Made by a program: the position numbers and the translations under genes
Shown here: one piece after another, positions 1-6,310 of the stretch
How positions within the stretch are numbered: the first letter of the stretch is position 1
Layout: each line of letters opens with the position of its first letter
The notes under the pieces: model-generated
Told to the model about the DNA's origin: nothing
The model's database searches: none
The model's input: the letters and a program-made list of their open reading frames with translations, nothing else
NCBI GenBank assembly: GCA_009778235.1
Contig: WRKE01000191.1
Span: 1 to 6,390 of the forward strand
Source of the DNA: Pseudomonadota bacterium
GTDB taxonomy: Bacteria > Desulfobacterota > Desulfobulbia > Desulfobulbales > Desulfobulbaceae
DNA: 6,390 nucleotides
Direction: 5' to 3'

Positions 1-383
1 GTCACTTGAACCAGGGCGATGTCGATGGGCAGGCTGCCCGAGTTGAACAGGGCGGGCACGTCGGAAAGAAGAATCGGGGTGTAATCACCAAAACCCTCCT
101 GGATGACGTCGCGGACGTTGGAACTGATGAAAAAGGCGTTGATGGCGAAGCTGTCCGACATCTTCTTGTCGGCATAGGGGGCGTCACCCTTGGTGATCAG
201 CTGGATGATCTCGACATTGGATACCGAGCGGGCCCGGCCGGTCATGGCCGCGATCAGCTCCTGGGGGGCGCCGCAGCCGGTGCCGATAAAGACCCGGTTC
301 CCGGATTTGAGATGACCAAGCGCCTGGGCCGGGGTGGCGATCATGTCGCTGTAGATTTCCTGCCAATCCTTCACATATTCCAT
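1..383 (-). CDS. Acetyl-CoA hydrolase / CoA-transferase family protein, N-terminal part (cut by window edge)
   Basis: The minus-strand frame from the ATG at 383-381 stays open to the window edge, giving 127 residues that begin MEYVKDWQEIYSDMIATPAQ. The visible part looks like the N-terminal domain of the acetyl-CoA hydrolase / 4-hydroxybutyrate CoA-transferase family (class I CoA-transferases). It has a glycine-rich GNRVFIGTGCGAPQEL stretch at residues 28-43, followed by alternating strands and helices such as VSNVEIIQLITKGDAPY. Family members move CoA between acyl groups and acetate or hydrolyse acetyl-CoA in the cytoplasm. The catalytic glutamate lies in the C-terminal half, which is outside the window, so the reaction and substrate cannot be fixed here. 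The start is supported by TGAGGA seven bases upstream. The gene follows the acyl-CoA ligase after 57 bases, so it is probably the last visible gene of the same operon. In some sulfate-reducer relatives this family carries a C-terminal GNAT acetyltransferase domain, but that cannot be judged from this fragment. Confidence 0.85.
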   Translation of the reverse strand, partial: MEYVKDWQEIYSDMIATPAQALGHLKSGNRVFIGTGCGAPQELIAAMTGRARSVSNVEIIQLITKGDAPYADKKMSDSFAINAFFISSNVRDVIQEGFGDYTPILLSDVPALFNSGSLPIDIALVQV

Positions 384-390
384 GGATTTT

Positions 391-396
391 TCCTCA
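391..396 (-). promoter_or_regulatory. Ribosome binding site of the CoA-transferase gene
   Basis: The minus strand reads TGAGGA here, seven bases before the ATG at 383-381. It decides the start of the partial CoA-transferase gene. The next in-frame ATG (codon 14) would remove conserved sequence and has no comparable site. Confidence 0.6.
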
Positions 397-414
397 TCAG
401 AACAACGAGAACTC

Positions 415-426
415 AAAATCAAAAAA
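415..426 (+). repeat. A-rich 12-mer, copy between ligase and CoA-transferase genes
   Basis: AAAATCAAAAAA matches the first 12 bases of the copies at 4250 and 6210. It lies in the 57-base gap downstream of the ligase gene. On the minus strand it forms the T-rich part of the weak terminator-like element there. Confidence 0.35.
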
Positions 427-440
427 CACCGGGACGCGGT
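415..440 (-). terminator. Weak terminator-like or attenuator-like element between ligase and CoA-transferase genes
   Basis: Read on the minus strand, the ligase stop codon is followed at once by ACCGCGTCCCGGT, which can form a stem of only four base pairs (ACCG with CGGT) around a five-base loop. After it come G, six T, GA and four T. The stem is too short for a convincing intrinsic terminator, and the next gene starts only 57 bases away with its own ribosome binding site. It might partly reduce readthrough into the CoA-transferase gene, or it might simply be an AT-rich gap. It also contains one copy of the recurring A-rich oligonucleotide (T-rich on this strand). Confidence 0.25.
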
Positions 441-2546
441 TCAATGCTCCTCGGGGAGCGGCGCAAAGGTCATGCTGGCATCGACCACCACCGGCTCGTT
501 CCCGACCTCGCCGACGATCAGCGGGTTGATTTCAAGATCAAGGATCTGGGGGAAGTCGGTGGTCAACTGGCTGATGCGCTGCATGGCCACGGCAATGGCC
601 TGGAGGTCGACCTCCTTGACGCCGCGCTTGCCCTGGAGCAACTCGTAAGAGCGGGTCGACTTGAGCATCTGCACCGCCTCGTTCTCGGTGATCGGCGCCA
701 GGTGGAAGGTGACATCCTTCATCACCTCGACAAAGATGCCGCCGAGACCGAACATCAGCATCGGCCCGAATTGGGGATCGCGGGTCATGCCGATGATCAC
801 CTCCAGCCCTTTTTCCGCCATTTCCTCGACGTAAATGCCGCCGATGATGGCATTGGGGGCATGCTTGTTGATCCGCAGCATCATCAGGTCAAAGGCGTCG
901 GCAACCTCCTCGGCGGAACCGAGGTTGAGGCGCACCCCGCCGAGGTCCGACTTATGGACGATCGAAGGCGAGATGATCTTGAGCGCCACGGGAAAACCGA
1001 TGAAGCGGGCGATTTCCACCGCCTCCTCCGGACTGGTGGTGAGGCGCCCCGGCGGCACACGAAAGCCGTAGGCCTTGAGGATGTCCTTGGATTTGACCTC
1101 GCCCAGCCTGAGACGGCTGGTCCGCTGCCTCCGGGTGATGATCCGTTCGACCCGCCGCCGGTTGACCGGGAAGCGGACCACATGGCGGGCGGGACGGTTC
1201 TGCCAGACCCCATACTCGTGCATGGTCTTGAGGGCGCCGACCGCCCGTTCCGGCGATTCGTAGAAGGGCAGCCCGGCGGCGGCCAGCTCCTTGCGCGAGG
1301 GCATGAACTCGCTGCCGCCGAGAAACGAGGCGATCACCGGGGTGTTGTCGTCGAGGTGGGCAACGATCGCCCGCACCGTGGCCGCCGGCTCGGACATATA
1401 CTGAGGCGCCAGCACCAGCAGAATCGAATCGATGTCGGGATCAGCGGCGGCAATATCAATGGCCGCGGCATAGTGGCGGGGATCAGCGGCGGCGGAAATA
1501 TCGATGGGATTATCGATAAAAGCGGCTGACGGCAACTGCTCGCGAAATTGCGTGATCAGCCGGTCGCTCAGCGGGGTGACGCTCATTCCCGCCTTTTCCA
1601 CCGCGTCGGCGGCCACGGTACAGGAGCCGCCCGAATTGGCGATGATCAACACCCGGTCGCCCTTGGGGGTTGGCTGCAGGGCCAGGGCAGTGGCGTAATC
1701 GAACAGGGCCTCGAAACTGTCAGCCCGGCAGATGCCAGCCCGTTTGAAGGCAGCGCCATAGGCGGTGTCCTTACCGGCCAGCACCCCGGTATGGTTGGCC
1801 GCGGCCTTGACCCCGGCCACGGTGGTCCCAGCCTTGAGAATCACCACCGGTTTGCGCGAACTCGCCTCCTCGGCCGCCTTGACGAACTTGTCGCCGTCGC
1901 TGATATCCTCGAGGTAGCCGACGATCACCCGGGTTTCCTCGTCATGGGCCAGGGCAGAGAGAATGTCGACCTCGGTGATGTCGGCCTTGTTGCCGATGGA
2001 CACCGCCATGGACACCCCCAACTCCCGTTCGTTGGCGGTGTCCATCATGGCGGTGCACAGGGCGCCGGACTGGGAGAAGATGGCCAATAGCCCGGCCTGG
2101 GGCGAGCGTTTGGAGAAGGAGGCATTGAGGTTGATCTTGGTGTTGATCACGCCCAGACAGTTGGGGCCGAGCAGTCGTACCCCACCCTTGCGGCAGATCT
2201 CGATCAGTTCCATCTCAACGATCCGACCTTGGCGGCCGGATTCCTTGAAACCAGAGGCCACGACCACCAATGCGCCCGCCTTCTTCCGCACCGCATCCTG
2301 GGCCGCGGCCAGGACCTGATCCGCCGGCACCGCCACAATCACCAGATCCACCGGGCCCGGGTAATCCAACAGCCGGGGATAGACCTTGAGCCCGAAAAAC
2401 TCGCCTCCCGCCGGGTTAACCGGCACGATCGGCCCGGTAAAGCCGCTCTGCACCAGGTTGCACATGGTGTAATGACCGACCTTCCCCTCGGTCCTGGAAG
2501 CGCCGATAAGGGCGATCGACCTGGGCGTAAACAGCTTTTCCAACAT
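441..2546 (-). CDS. Acetate/acyl-CoA ligase (ADP-forming), fused alpha-beta subunits
   Basis: This 701-residue cytoplasmic enzyme is predicted to catalyse acyl-CoA + ADP + Pi = acid + CoA + ATP, conserving energy from acetyl-CoA or related thioesters, or activating acetate in reverse. Domain order matches the fused family: a CoA-binding Rossmann domain at about 5-130 (FTPRSIALIGASRTEGKVG, then LLGPNCLGVIN), a succinyl-CoA-ligase-like domain at about 150-290 with the phosphohistidine motif AANHTGVLAG (His252) and GYLED (Glu213), a second flavodoxin-like part to about 445, and an ATP-grasp domain from about 480 to the end with IVHKSDLGGV (His531), GLGGIFVEV and LEINPLIV. All key residues of the phosphorelay are present. 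A basic linker (about 451-480) joins the alpha and beta parts. The length fits the fused ligases and excludes the approximately 900-residue Pat type, since no GNAT domain is attached. The ATG at 2546-2544 has AGGAA five bases upstream, which overlaps the stop codon of the upstream CBS gene, so translation is probably coupled. Substrate preference (acetate, propionate or aryl acids) cannot be read from the sequence. Confidence 0.93.
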   Translation of the reverse strand: MLEKLFTPRSIALIGASRTEGKVGHYTMCNLVQSGFTGPIVPVNPAGGEFFGLKVYPRLLDYPGPVDLVIVAVPADQVLAAAQDAVRKKAGALVVVASGFKESGRQGRIVEMELIEICRKGGVRLLGPNCLGVINTKINLNASFSKRSPQAGLLAIFSQSGALCTAMMDTANERELGVSMAVSIGNKADITEVDILSALAHDEETRVIVGYLEDISDGDKFVKAAEEASSRKPVVILKAGTTVAGVKAAANHTGVLAGKDTAYGAAFKRAGICRADSFEALFDYATALALQPTPKGDRVLIIANSGGSCTVAADAVEKAGMSVTPLSDRLITQFREQLPSAAFIDNPIDISAAADPRHYAAAIDIAAADPDIDSILLVLAPQYMSEPAATVRAIVAHLDDNTPVIASFLGGSEFMPSRKELAAAGLPFYESPERAVGALKTMHEYGVWQNRPARHVVRFPVNRRRVERIITRRQRTSRLRLGEVKSKDILKAYGFRVPPGRLTTSPEEAVEIARFIGFPVALKIISPSIVHKSDLGGVRLNLGSAEEVADAFDLMMLRINKHAPNAIIGGIYVEEMAEKGLEVIIGMTRDPQFGPMLMFGLGGIFVEVMKDVTFHLAPITENEAVQMLKSTRSYELLQGKRGVKEVDLQAIAVAMQRISQLTTDFPQILDLEINPLIVGEVGNEPVVVDASMTFAPLPEEH

Positions 2547-2551
2547 AGCGG

Positions 2552-2556
2552 TTCCT
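2552..2556 (-). promoter_or_regulatory. Ribosome binding site of the acyl-CoA ligase gene, overlapping the acuB stop
   Basis: The minus strand reads TAGGAACCGCTATG. The TAG (2557-2555) ends the CBS-domain gene, and the AGGAA inside it serves the ligase ATG at 2546. Ribosomes finishing the CBS gene would stop on the ligase initiation site, which supports coupled translation and fixes the ligase start. Confidence 0.6.
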
Positions 2557-3214
2557 ATTCCTTGAATTCTCCGGGGATGTGGATGGTGAAGCCTGCGGCC
2601 TCTAGCGCCTTGTGCACGGCCCGGATATTATAGGTATTGATACGGAGATAAATCATTGCCTTCCGATTGTTGCCGCCGCCCGTCCGGACCAGCCGGGTGA
2701 AGGAAACCTGTTTCTCCTCCATCACCTGCACCAGCCTGGACATGGCCTGAGGATCACCGACATCTTCGATCGAAATCAGCACTGAACCCTTCTCGCCCAG
2801 GCCAAACAGAATGCGGTAGGCGTTCATCAGGTCAGCGGTGGTAAAAATGCCGACCACCTTGTCCTCGTCGCTCACCACCGGCAGGGCGCCTATTTTGCGG
2901 GATTGAAAGAGGAGCAGGGCGTCGTCCAGGGTGGCATTGGGGGTGAGTGTCAGGCAGTCGCGGGTCATGAGCACGCTCACCGGCGTGTTGTTGACCAGCT
3001 CCTCGACCCGTTGTCGTTCCTGACTGCGGGCCACGGACGACGGCCAGGCCGAACGCAGGTCCCGGTCGGAAAGAACGCCCTGAAGCACACCGTGGCCGTC
3101 CGTCACCAGGAGATGGCGGATATTTTTCTGCTGGACTACGTCCATCGCCTCGGCCACGGTCGTCTCCGGTGTGACCGTAACCGGCGAAGGGGTCATATGG
3201 TAACGAATAAACAC
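2555..3214 (-). CDS. acuB: AcuB-like protein with paired CBS domains and C-terminal ACT-like domain
   Basis: This 219-residue protein starts at a GTG, giving FIRYHMTPSPVTVTPETT at its N-terminus. CBS domain 1 covers about 4-60 and CBS domain 2 about 78-135. Each ends in the adenylate-binding pattern seen in this fold, GVLSDRDL (Ser49, Asp52) and GIFTTADL (Thr125, Asp128), so a Bateman module binding AMP, ATP or a related ligand is likely. Residues about 144-215 (GSVLISIEDVGDPQAMSRL onward) resemble an ACT domain. Length and architecture match AcuB, the acetoin-utilisation regulatory protein of Bacillus, whose biochemical role is poorly defined. An upstream in-frame ATG at 3301 would add 29 residues, but they overlap the acuC end and are not protein-like. 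The GTG has GGGAGGA five bases upstream, which is much better. The gene lies 43 bases after acuC and 8 bases before the ligase. Inference: it senses cellular energy state and tunes the ligase or the deacetylase. Confidence 0.88.
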   Translation of the reverse strand: MFIRYHMTPSPVTVTPETTVAEAMDVVQQKNIRHLLVTDGHGVLQGVLSDRDLRSAWPSSVARSQERQRVEELVNNTPVSVLMTRDCLTLTPNATLDDALLLFQSRKIGALPVVSDEDKVVGIFTTADLMNAYRILFGLGEKGSVLISIEDVGDPQAMSRLVQVMEEKQVSFTRLVRTGGGNNRKAMIYLRINTYNIRAVHKALEAAGFTIHIPGEFKE

Positions 3215-3219
3215 GGCGC

Positions 3220-3226
3220 TCCTCCC
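3220..3226 (-). promoter_or_regulatory. Strong ribosome binding site that sets a GTG start for acuB
   Basis: GGGAGGA on the minus strand lies five bases before GTG at 3214-3212. It is the best Shine-Dalgarno match tied to a start codon in the window. It argues against the longer ATG start at 3301, which lies inside the end of the upstream deacetylase gene. Confidence 0.8.
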
Positions 3227-3257
3227 ATGATCATTTCTTTTTCCAGGCTGCCTGCCT

Positions 3258-4223
3258 TCATGCGTCCCGTTCCGCCAGCCCCCGCAGATATGCCTCGACA
3301 CAGCTACCCAACCGGCGCAGATTGTATCCGCCCTCCAGGATGGACACCACTCGGTTCTGGGTAAATTCCTCTGCTATTTCACGAACAAAGACGCCTAGTT
3401 TCCGATACAGATCGACGGTGAAGGCGAGCCCGGACATGTCGTCGTCAAGGTGGGCGTCAAAACCGGCGCCGACGATCAGGGCGTCGGGCCGGTTCTCTTG
3501 GATGAATTGGCGTATTTTAGGCAAAATACGCAGCACTTGCTCCTCCCCTGCCCCCGGCGGCAGCGGCAGATTGAGGATGGTCCCCTTACCGGCCCCGATC
3601 CCCCGTTCCTCGGCCCAGCCTGTGCCCGGATAACTAAAGCTGGGATGCTCGTGGATGGAGACATAACTGGTCTCGGCATCTTGCTCAAAGGCGGTCTGGA
3701 TGCCGTTGCCGTGGTGGGCATCGAAATCAAAGATACAAACCCGCTGCCGGCCATAGTGCTGTTGCCAGTAGCGGGCCGCGATGACGCAGTTGTTAAAAAA
3801 ACAAAAACCATAGGGTTGGTTGGGCTCGGCATGGTGTCCCGGCGGACGGGTTTGGCAGAACACGATTCCGCCGAACTGCGCCTCGACCAGATCGATGCCC
3901 ACCAGTCCCGACCCGGCGGACAACATGGCTATTTCATAGGAATCGTAGCCCACCTGGTTATCGGGGTGGTCGATGTAGGTGCGCCCGCTCAGCACGGATT
4001 CCTCAAAGCGGAACAACCAGCTCTCGGTGTGAAAGACCAGCAACTGCTCGCGCTCGGCCGGCCGAGGCGGCAGGTGGTGGATGCGATTGGCCAGGTAACC
4101 CTCGGCCAGCCGGTCAGTGATCGCCACCATCCGCTCGGCTGCCTCGGGATGGTCGCCGCCGCCGGTGTCGTGGCGGAGAAATTCCGCAGCGGTGATTATG
4201 GTGATAGGTGAATCGCTGTCCAT
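3258..4223 (-). CDS. acuC: AcuC-like histone-deacetylase-family zinc amidohydrolase
   Basis: This 321-residue cytoplasmic enzyme of the arginase/deacetylase fold is predicted to remove acetyl groups from acetyl-lysine or another acetylated amine, releasing acetate. All catalytic motifs of the histone deacetylase superfamily are visible: RPPGHHAEP (His130-His131 charge relay), DFDAHHGNG (zinc ligands Asp168 and His170), AGFDAH (third zinc ligand Asp256) and EGGYN (transition-state Tyr300). An N-terminal HPEAAERM fits the family. SFSYPGTG and FCFFNN resemble the class II-like bacterial deacetylases and acetylpolyamine amidohydrolases, so a polyamine substrate is an alternative. I chose the ATG at 4223. 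A TTG at 4247 would add eight residues but is preceded directly by a TAA and has no ribosome site. The ATG also lacks a clear one, so the start is less certain than the rest. It is the first recognised gene of the minus-strand unit. In Bacillus, AcuC deacetylates acetyl-CoA synthetase, so the downstream acyl-CoA ligase is a natural candidate target here. Confidence 0.9.
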   Translation of the reverse strand: MDSDSPITIITAAEFLRHDTGGGDHPEAAERMVAITDRLAEGYLANRIHHLPPRPAEREQLLVFHTESWLFRFEESVLSGRTYIDHPDNQVGYDSYEIAMLSAGSGLVGIDLVEAQFGGIVFCQTRPPGHHAEPNQPYGFCFFNNCVIAARYWQQHYGRQRVCIFDFDAHHGNGIQTAFEQDAETSYVSIHEHPSFSYPGTGWAEERGIGAGKGTILNLPLPPGAGEEQVLRILPKIRQFIQENRPDALIVGAGFDAHLDDDMSGLAFTVDLYRKLGVFVREIAEEFTQNRVVSILEGGYNLRRLGSCVEAYLRGLAERDA

Positions 4224-4513
4224 GTCAGGTGGTGGCCGATCGGGCAATTAAAATCAAAAAAATCCGGAAAAGATTCGAGTAATCCTCCTAAACTTACCGT
4301 ATCCAGCCCAAAAAACGAAGCGCTATCTTGCCAAAACGTTTTCTTGCGGATGGCCGCCGCCTGGTTGCCAACTTGGCGGTCAAGAATCCTGGCCATGGTC
4401 ATGCAATCCGCGGGCGCAATATCCCCGCACTGTGGTAAGATACTAAAATCCAATTGATCAAGCGGCGCGATGTTTCGCCTTGCTCCGCCACACAGCCTCT
4501 TCATCCGATTGCC
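4224..4513. promoter_or_regulatory. Divergent intergenic region between acuC and ybhF
   Basis: About 290 bases separate the two divergent start codons and must hold the promoters of both units unless transcription enters from outside. I find no pair of good -35 and -10 boxes at proper spacing on either strand. TAAGAT (4436-4441) and TAAAAT (4444-4449) are possible plus-strand -10 boxes without a matching -35. A 10-base perfect palindrome, AAAACGTTTT, lies at 4333-4342, overlapped by a direct repeat of TCTTGC (4326-4331 and 4342-4347). The minus strand also carries an AGGAGG (4289-4284) with no start codon at usual distance, and a T-rich tract (4262-4250) just before acuC. The acuC-proximal half is clearly more AT-rich than the genes. 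No regulator gene or known operator is recognised. Confidence 0.4.
4250..4263 (+). repeat. A-rich 14-mer, copy in the acuC upstream region
   Basis: This is an exact second copy of AAAATCAAAAAAAT, lying 26 bases upstream of the acuC ATG. On the minus strand it reads as a T-rich tract preceded by a possible four-base stem (AATC with GATT), so it might influence transcription into acuC. The evidence for function is weak. Confidence 0.4.
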
Positions 4514-6310
4514 ATGGACCTCCAGCAAGCCACTCTCCCCTCCTGGTCCGCGAACACCGATCCATTGGCGCCGGTGCTCACTCTTGACCGGGTGGACAAG
4601 GGCTTTGTGGTGGAAAAAAAACGGATCGCCGCCTTGAGCGGGGTGAGCTGCGCTATCCAGCCCGGCCGGGTCACCGGCCTGATCGGCCCGGATGCGGCCG
4701 GCAAGACCACCCTGATGCGGCTGTGCGCCGGTCTGTTGCTCCCTGACCGTGGAACCGTGCAAGTCCTGGGGATCGACGTGGCCCGCAATCCCTTGGAGGT
4801 CCAGGCGCAAATCGGCTACATGCCCCAGCGGTTCGGCCTGTACGAGGATTTGAGCGTGCGGGAGAACCTTGATCTTTACGCCGATCTCCAGGGCGTGCCA
4901 ATCAACAAGCGCAACGAACGCTACCAACAACTCTTGGCCATGGCCGGGCTGGAAGGGTTCCAGCGGCGGCTTGCCGGGCGGCTTTCCGGCGGCATGAAGC
5001 AGAAGCTGGGCCTGGTCTGCGCCCTGGTACAGCCCCCGCGCCTGCTGCTGCTCGACGAGCCCACCGTGGGCGTGGACCCGGTTTCCCGGCGGGAACTGTG
5101 GCAGATAGTCTATCACCTGGTCAAGGCCGAATCCATGAGTGTGCTGCTCAGCACCGCCTATCTCGACGAAGCCGAGCGGTGTGCCGAGGTGGTGCTCATC
5201 CATGGCGGCCGCATCCTCGGCCACGACGATCCAAAAAACTTCAGCCGACAGGTGGCCGGCCGCACCTGGCTCATCCGGGCACCAATGCTGGCCAAGCGCG
5301 CCTTGCAGCGTGAGTTGAGCCGCGATCCCGCGGTCCTGGACGCCCTGGTCCTGGGCACCTCGGTACGGGTGGTCAGCCGCGACCGCAATCCCCTGACCCT
5401 TGCCGCCCTGTCCGTCCCCGCAGGCGCAGAAGTCTTACCGGTTACGCCCCGGTTCGAGGATTACTTCGTGGCCACCCTCAAGGATCAGACCGCCGGCCGG
5501 GAGAATAGCCGGATTGCCCTGGCAACGCTCACCAATCGTGGCGGCGGAGAGGAGGTAATCACCGTCGACCACCTGGTGCGCCGATTCGGCACCTTTTGCG
5601 CGGTTGACCAGGTCAGCTTCCGGGTGCGGTCCGGCGAAATCTTCGGTCTGCTGGGAGCCAACGGCGCTGGCAAGACCACCACTTTCCGCATGCTCTGCGG
5701 CCTATTGCCCATCACCAGCGGCACCTGCACTGTGGCCGGGCTGAACCTGCGCACCGCCGCTGCCGCTGCCCGCGGCCACATTGGCTACATGGCGCAGAAA
5801 TTTTCTCTGTATGGCAATCTGACCGTGCGGCAGAATCTTCGATTTTTCAGCAGCGCCTACGGACTGCACGGCCAACGCCGCCGCCGCCAGATCGACTGGG
5901 CGCTCGCCACCTTTGACCTTGCACCCTATGCTGATACCGAAGGTCAGGACTTGCCGCTCGGGTTCAAACAGCGCCTGGCCCTGGCCGTGGCCCTGATGCA
6001 CGAACCCGAGGTGCTGTTCCTCGACGAGCCCACCTCAGGGGTCGATCCCCTGGCCCGCCGCGACTTTTGGACCCAGATCAACAGCCTGGCCGACCAGGGC
6101 GTCACGGTGCTGGTCACCACCCATTTCATGGAGGAGGCCGAATACTGCGACCGCCTGGTCATCATGGCTGACGGACGGGTGCTGGCCGAGGGCACGCCCG
6201 AGGAGATGAAAAATCAAAAAAATGGCGGCGCGCCGGGAAGCGAGGCCACCATGGAAGACGCCTTCATCAGCCTGCTGCAAGACCATCAATCAACCGGGAC
6301 GTTGCCATGA
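4514..6310 (+). CDS. ybhF: YbhF-like ABC exporter ATP-binding protein with two fused ATPase domains
   Basis: This 598-residue protein is the energising subunit of an ABC-2 type exporter. It carries two nucleotide-binding domains in one chain, at about 20-325 and 345-598, and is close in length to E. coli YbhF. Domain 1 has Walker A GPDAAGKT (58-65), GYMPQRFGLYEDLSV, signature LSGGMKQ (157-163), Walker B LLLLDEP (177-183) and STAYLDEAE, where the switch histidine is replaced by Ala215. Domain 2 has Walker A GANGAGKTT (381-389), GYMAQKFSLYGNLTV, a degenerate signature LPLGFKQ (480-486), Walker B LFLDEP (501-506) and TTHFMEEAE with His537. GPD in the first Walker A, GYMAQKFSLYGNLTV and LPLGFKQ are strongly YbhF-like. 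E. coli YbhF works with the YbhS and YbhR permeases in drug and cation export; the substrate here is unknown. The ATG start at 4514 has no clear ribosome site. A TTG at 4454 would add 20 unconvincing residues, and a GTG at 4574 is another option. The 3' end overlaps the permease by ATGA. Confidence 0.92.
   Translation: MDLQQATLPSWSANTDPLAPVLTLDRVDKGFVVEKKRIAALSGVSCAIQPGRVTGLIGPDAAGKTTLMRLCAGLLLPDRGTVQVLGIDVARNPLEVQAQIGYMPQRFGLYEDLSVRENLDLYADLQGVPINKRNERYQQLLAMAGLEGFQRRLAGRLSGGMKQKLGLVCALVQPPRLLLLDEPTVGVDPVSRRELWQIVYHLVKAESMSVLLSTAYLDEAERCAEVVLIHGGRILGHDDPKNFSRQVAGRTWLIRAPMLAKRALQRELSRDPAVLDALVLGTSVRVVSRDRNPLTLAALSVPAGAEVLPVTPRFEDYFVATLKDQTAGRENSRIALATLTNRGGGEEVITVDHLVRRFGTFCAVDQVSFRVRSGEIFGLLGANGAGKTTTFRMLCGLLPITSGTCTVAGLNLRTAAAAARGHIGYMAQKFSLYGNLTVRQNLRFFSSAYGLHGQRRRRQIDWALATFDLAPYADTEGQDLPLGFKQRLALAVALMHEPEVLFLDEPTSGVDPLARRDFWTQINSLADQGVTVLVTTHFMEEAEYCDRLVIMADGRVLAEGTPEEMKNQKNGGAPGSEATMEDAFISLLQDHQSTGTLP
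6210..6223 (+). repeat. A-rich 14-mer, copy inside ybhF 3' region
   Basis: AAAATCAAAAAAAT occurs here and again, exactly, at 4250-4263. A 12-base version (AAAATCAAAAAA) lies at 415-426. This copy encodes the linker MKNQKNGG near the C-terminus of the YbhF-like protein, beyond the second ATPase core. In DNA this GC-rich, three copies in 6.4 kb stand out, although low-complexity A-tracts can arise by chance. Confidence 0.4.

Noticed and set aside
6..1529. A 507-codon plus-strand open frame opposite the acyl-CoA ligase gene
   Set aside because: It lies fully antisense to a gene with clear family motifs. Its translation is rich in D, G, H and R without recognisable domains, as expected for the mirror frame of GC-rich coding DNA.
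3215..3301. Extended N-terminus of the CBS protein from an ATG at 3301
   Set aside because: The extra 29 residues overlap the end of acuC, look unlike protein sequence (MSRHICGGWRNGTHEG), and the GTG at 3214 has a strong ribosome binding site.
3450..4211. A 253-codon plus-strand open frame opposite acuC
   Set aside because: It is antisense to a deacetylase gene with complete catalytic motifs. The composition is that of a shadow frame and there is no ribosome site.
4224..4247. TTG start for acuC at 4247
   Set aside because: It is preceded directly by a TAA stop, has no Shine-Dalgarno sequence, and adds eight proline-rich residues before an available ATG.
4328..4407. Sigma-70 or sigma-54 promoters in the divergent region (TTGCCA, TTGGCG, TGGCC...TTGCC)
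   Set aside because: None of the candidate boxes has a partner at correct spacing. For sigma-54 the GG to GC distance is 13 instead of 10 bases.
4614..4621. Run of eight A in the ybhF-like gene as a frameshift or broken gene
   Set aside because: The reading frame continues intact through both ATPase domains, and the run simply encodes part of VEKKR. Slippage is possible but nothing here shows it.
4196..5224. A 342-codon minus-strand open frame opposite the ybhF-like gene
   Set aside because: Most of it is antisense to the first ATPase domain and has no recognisable domain. Only the small part in the intergenic region is kept as a low-interest observation.
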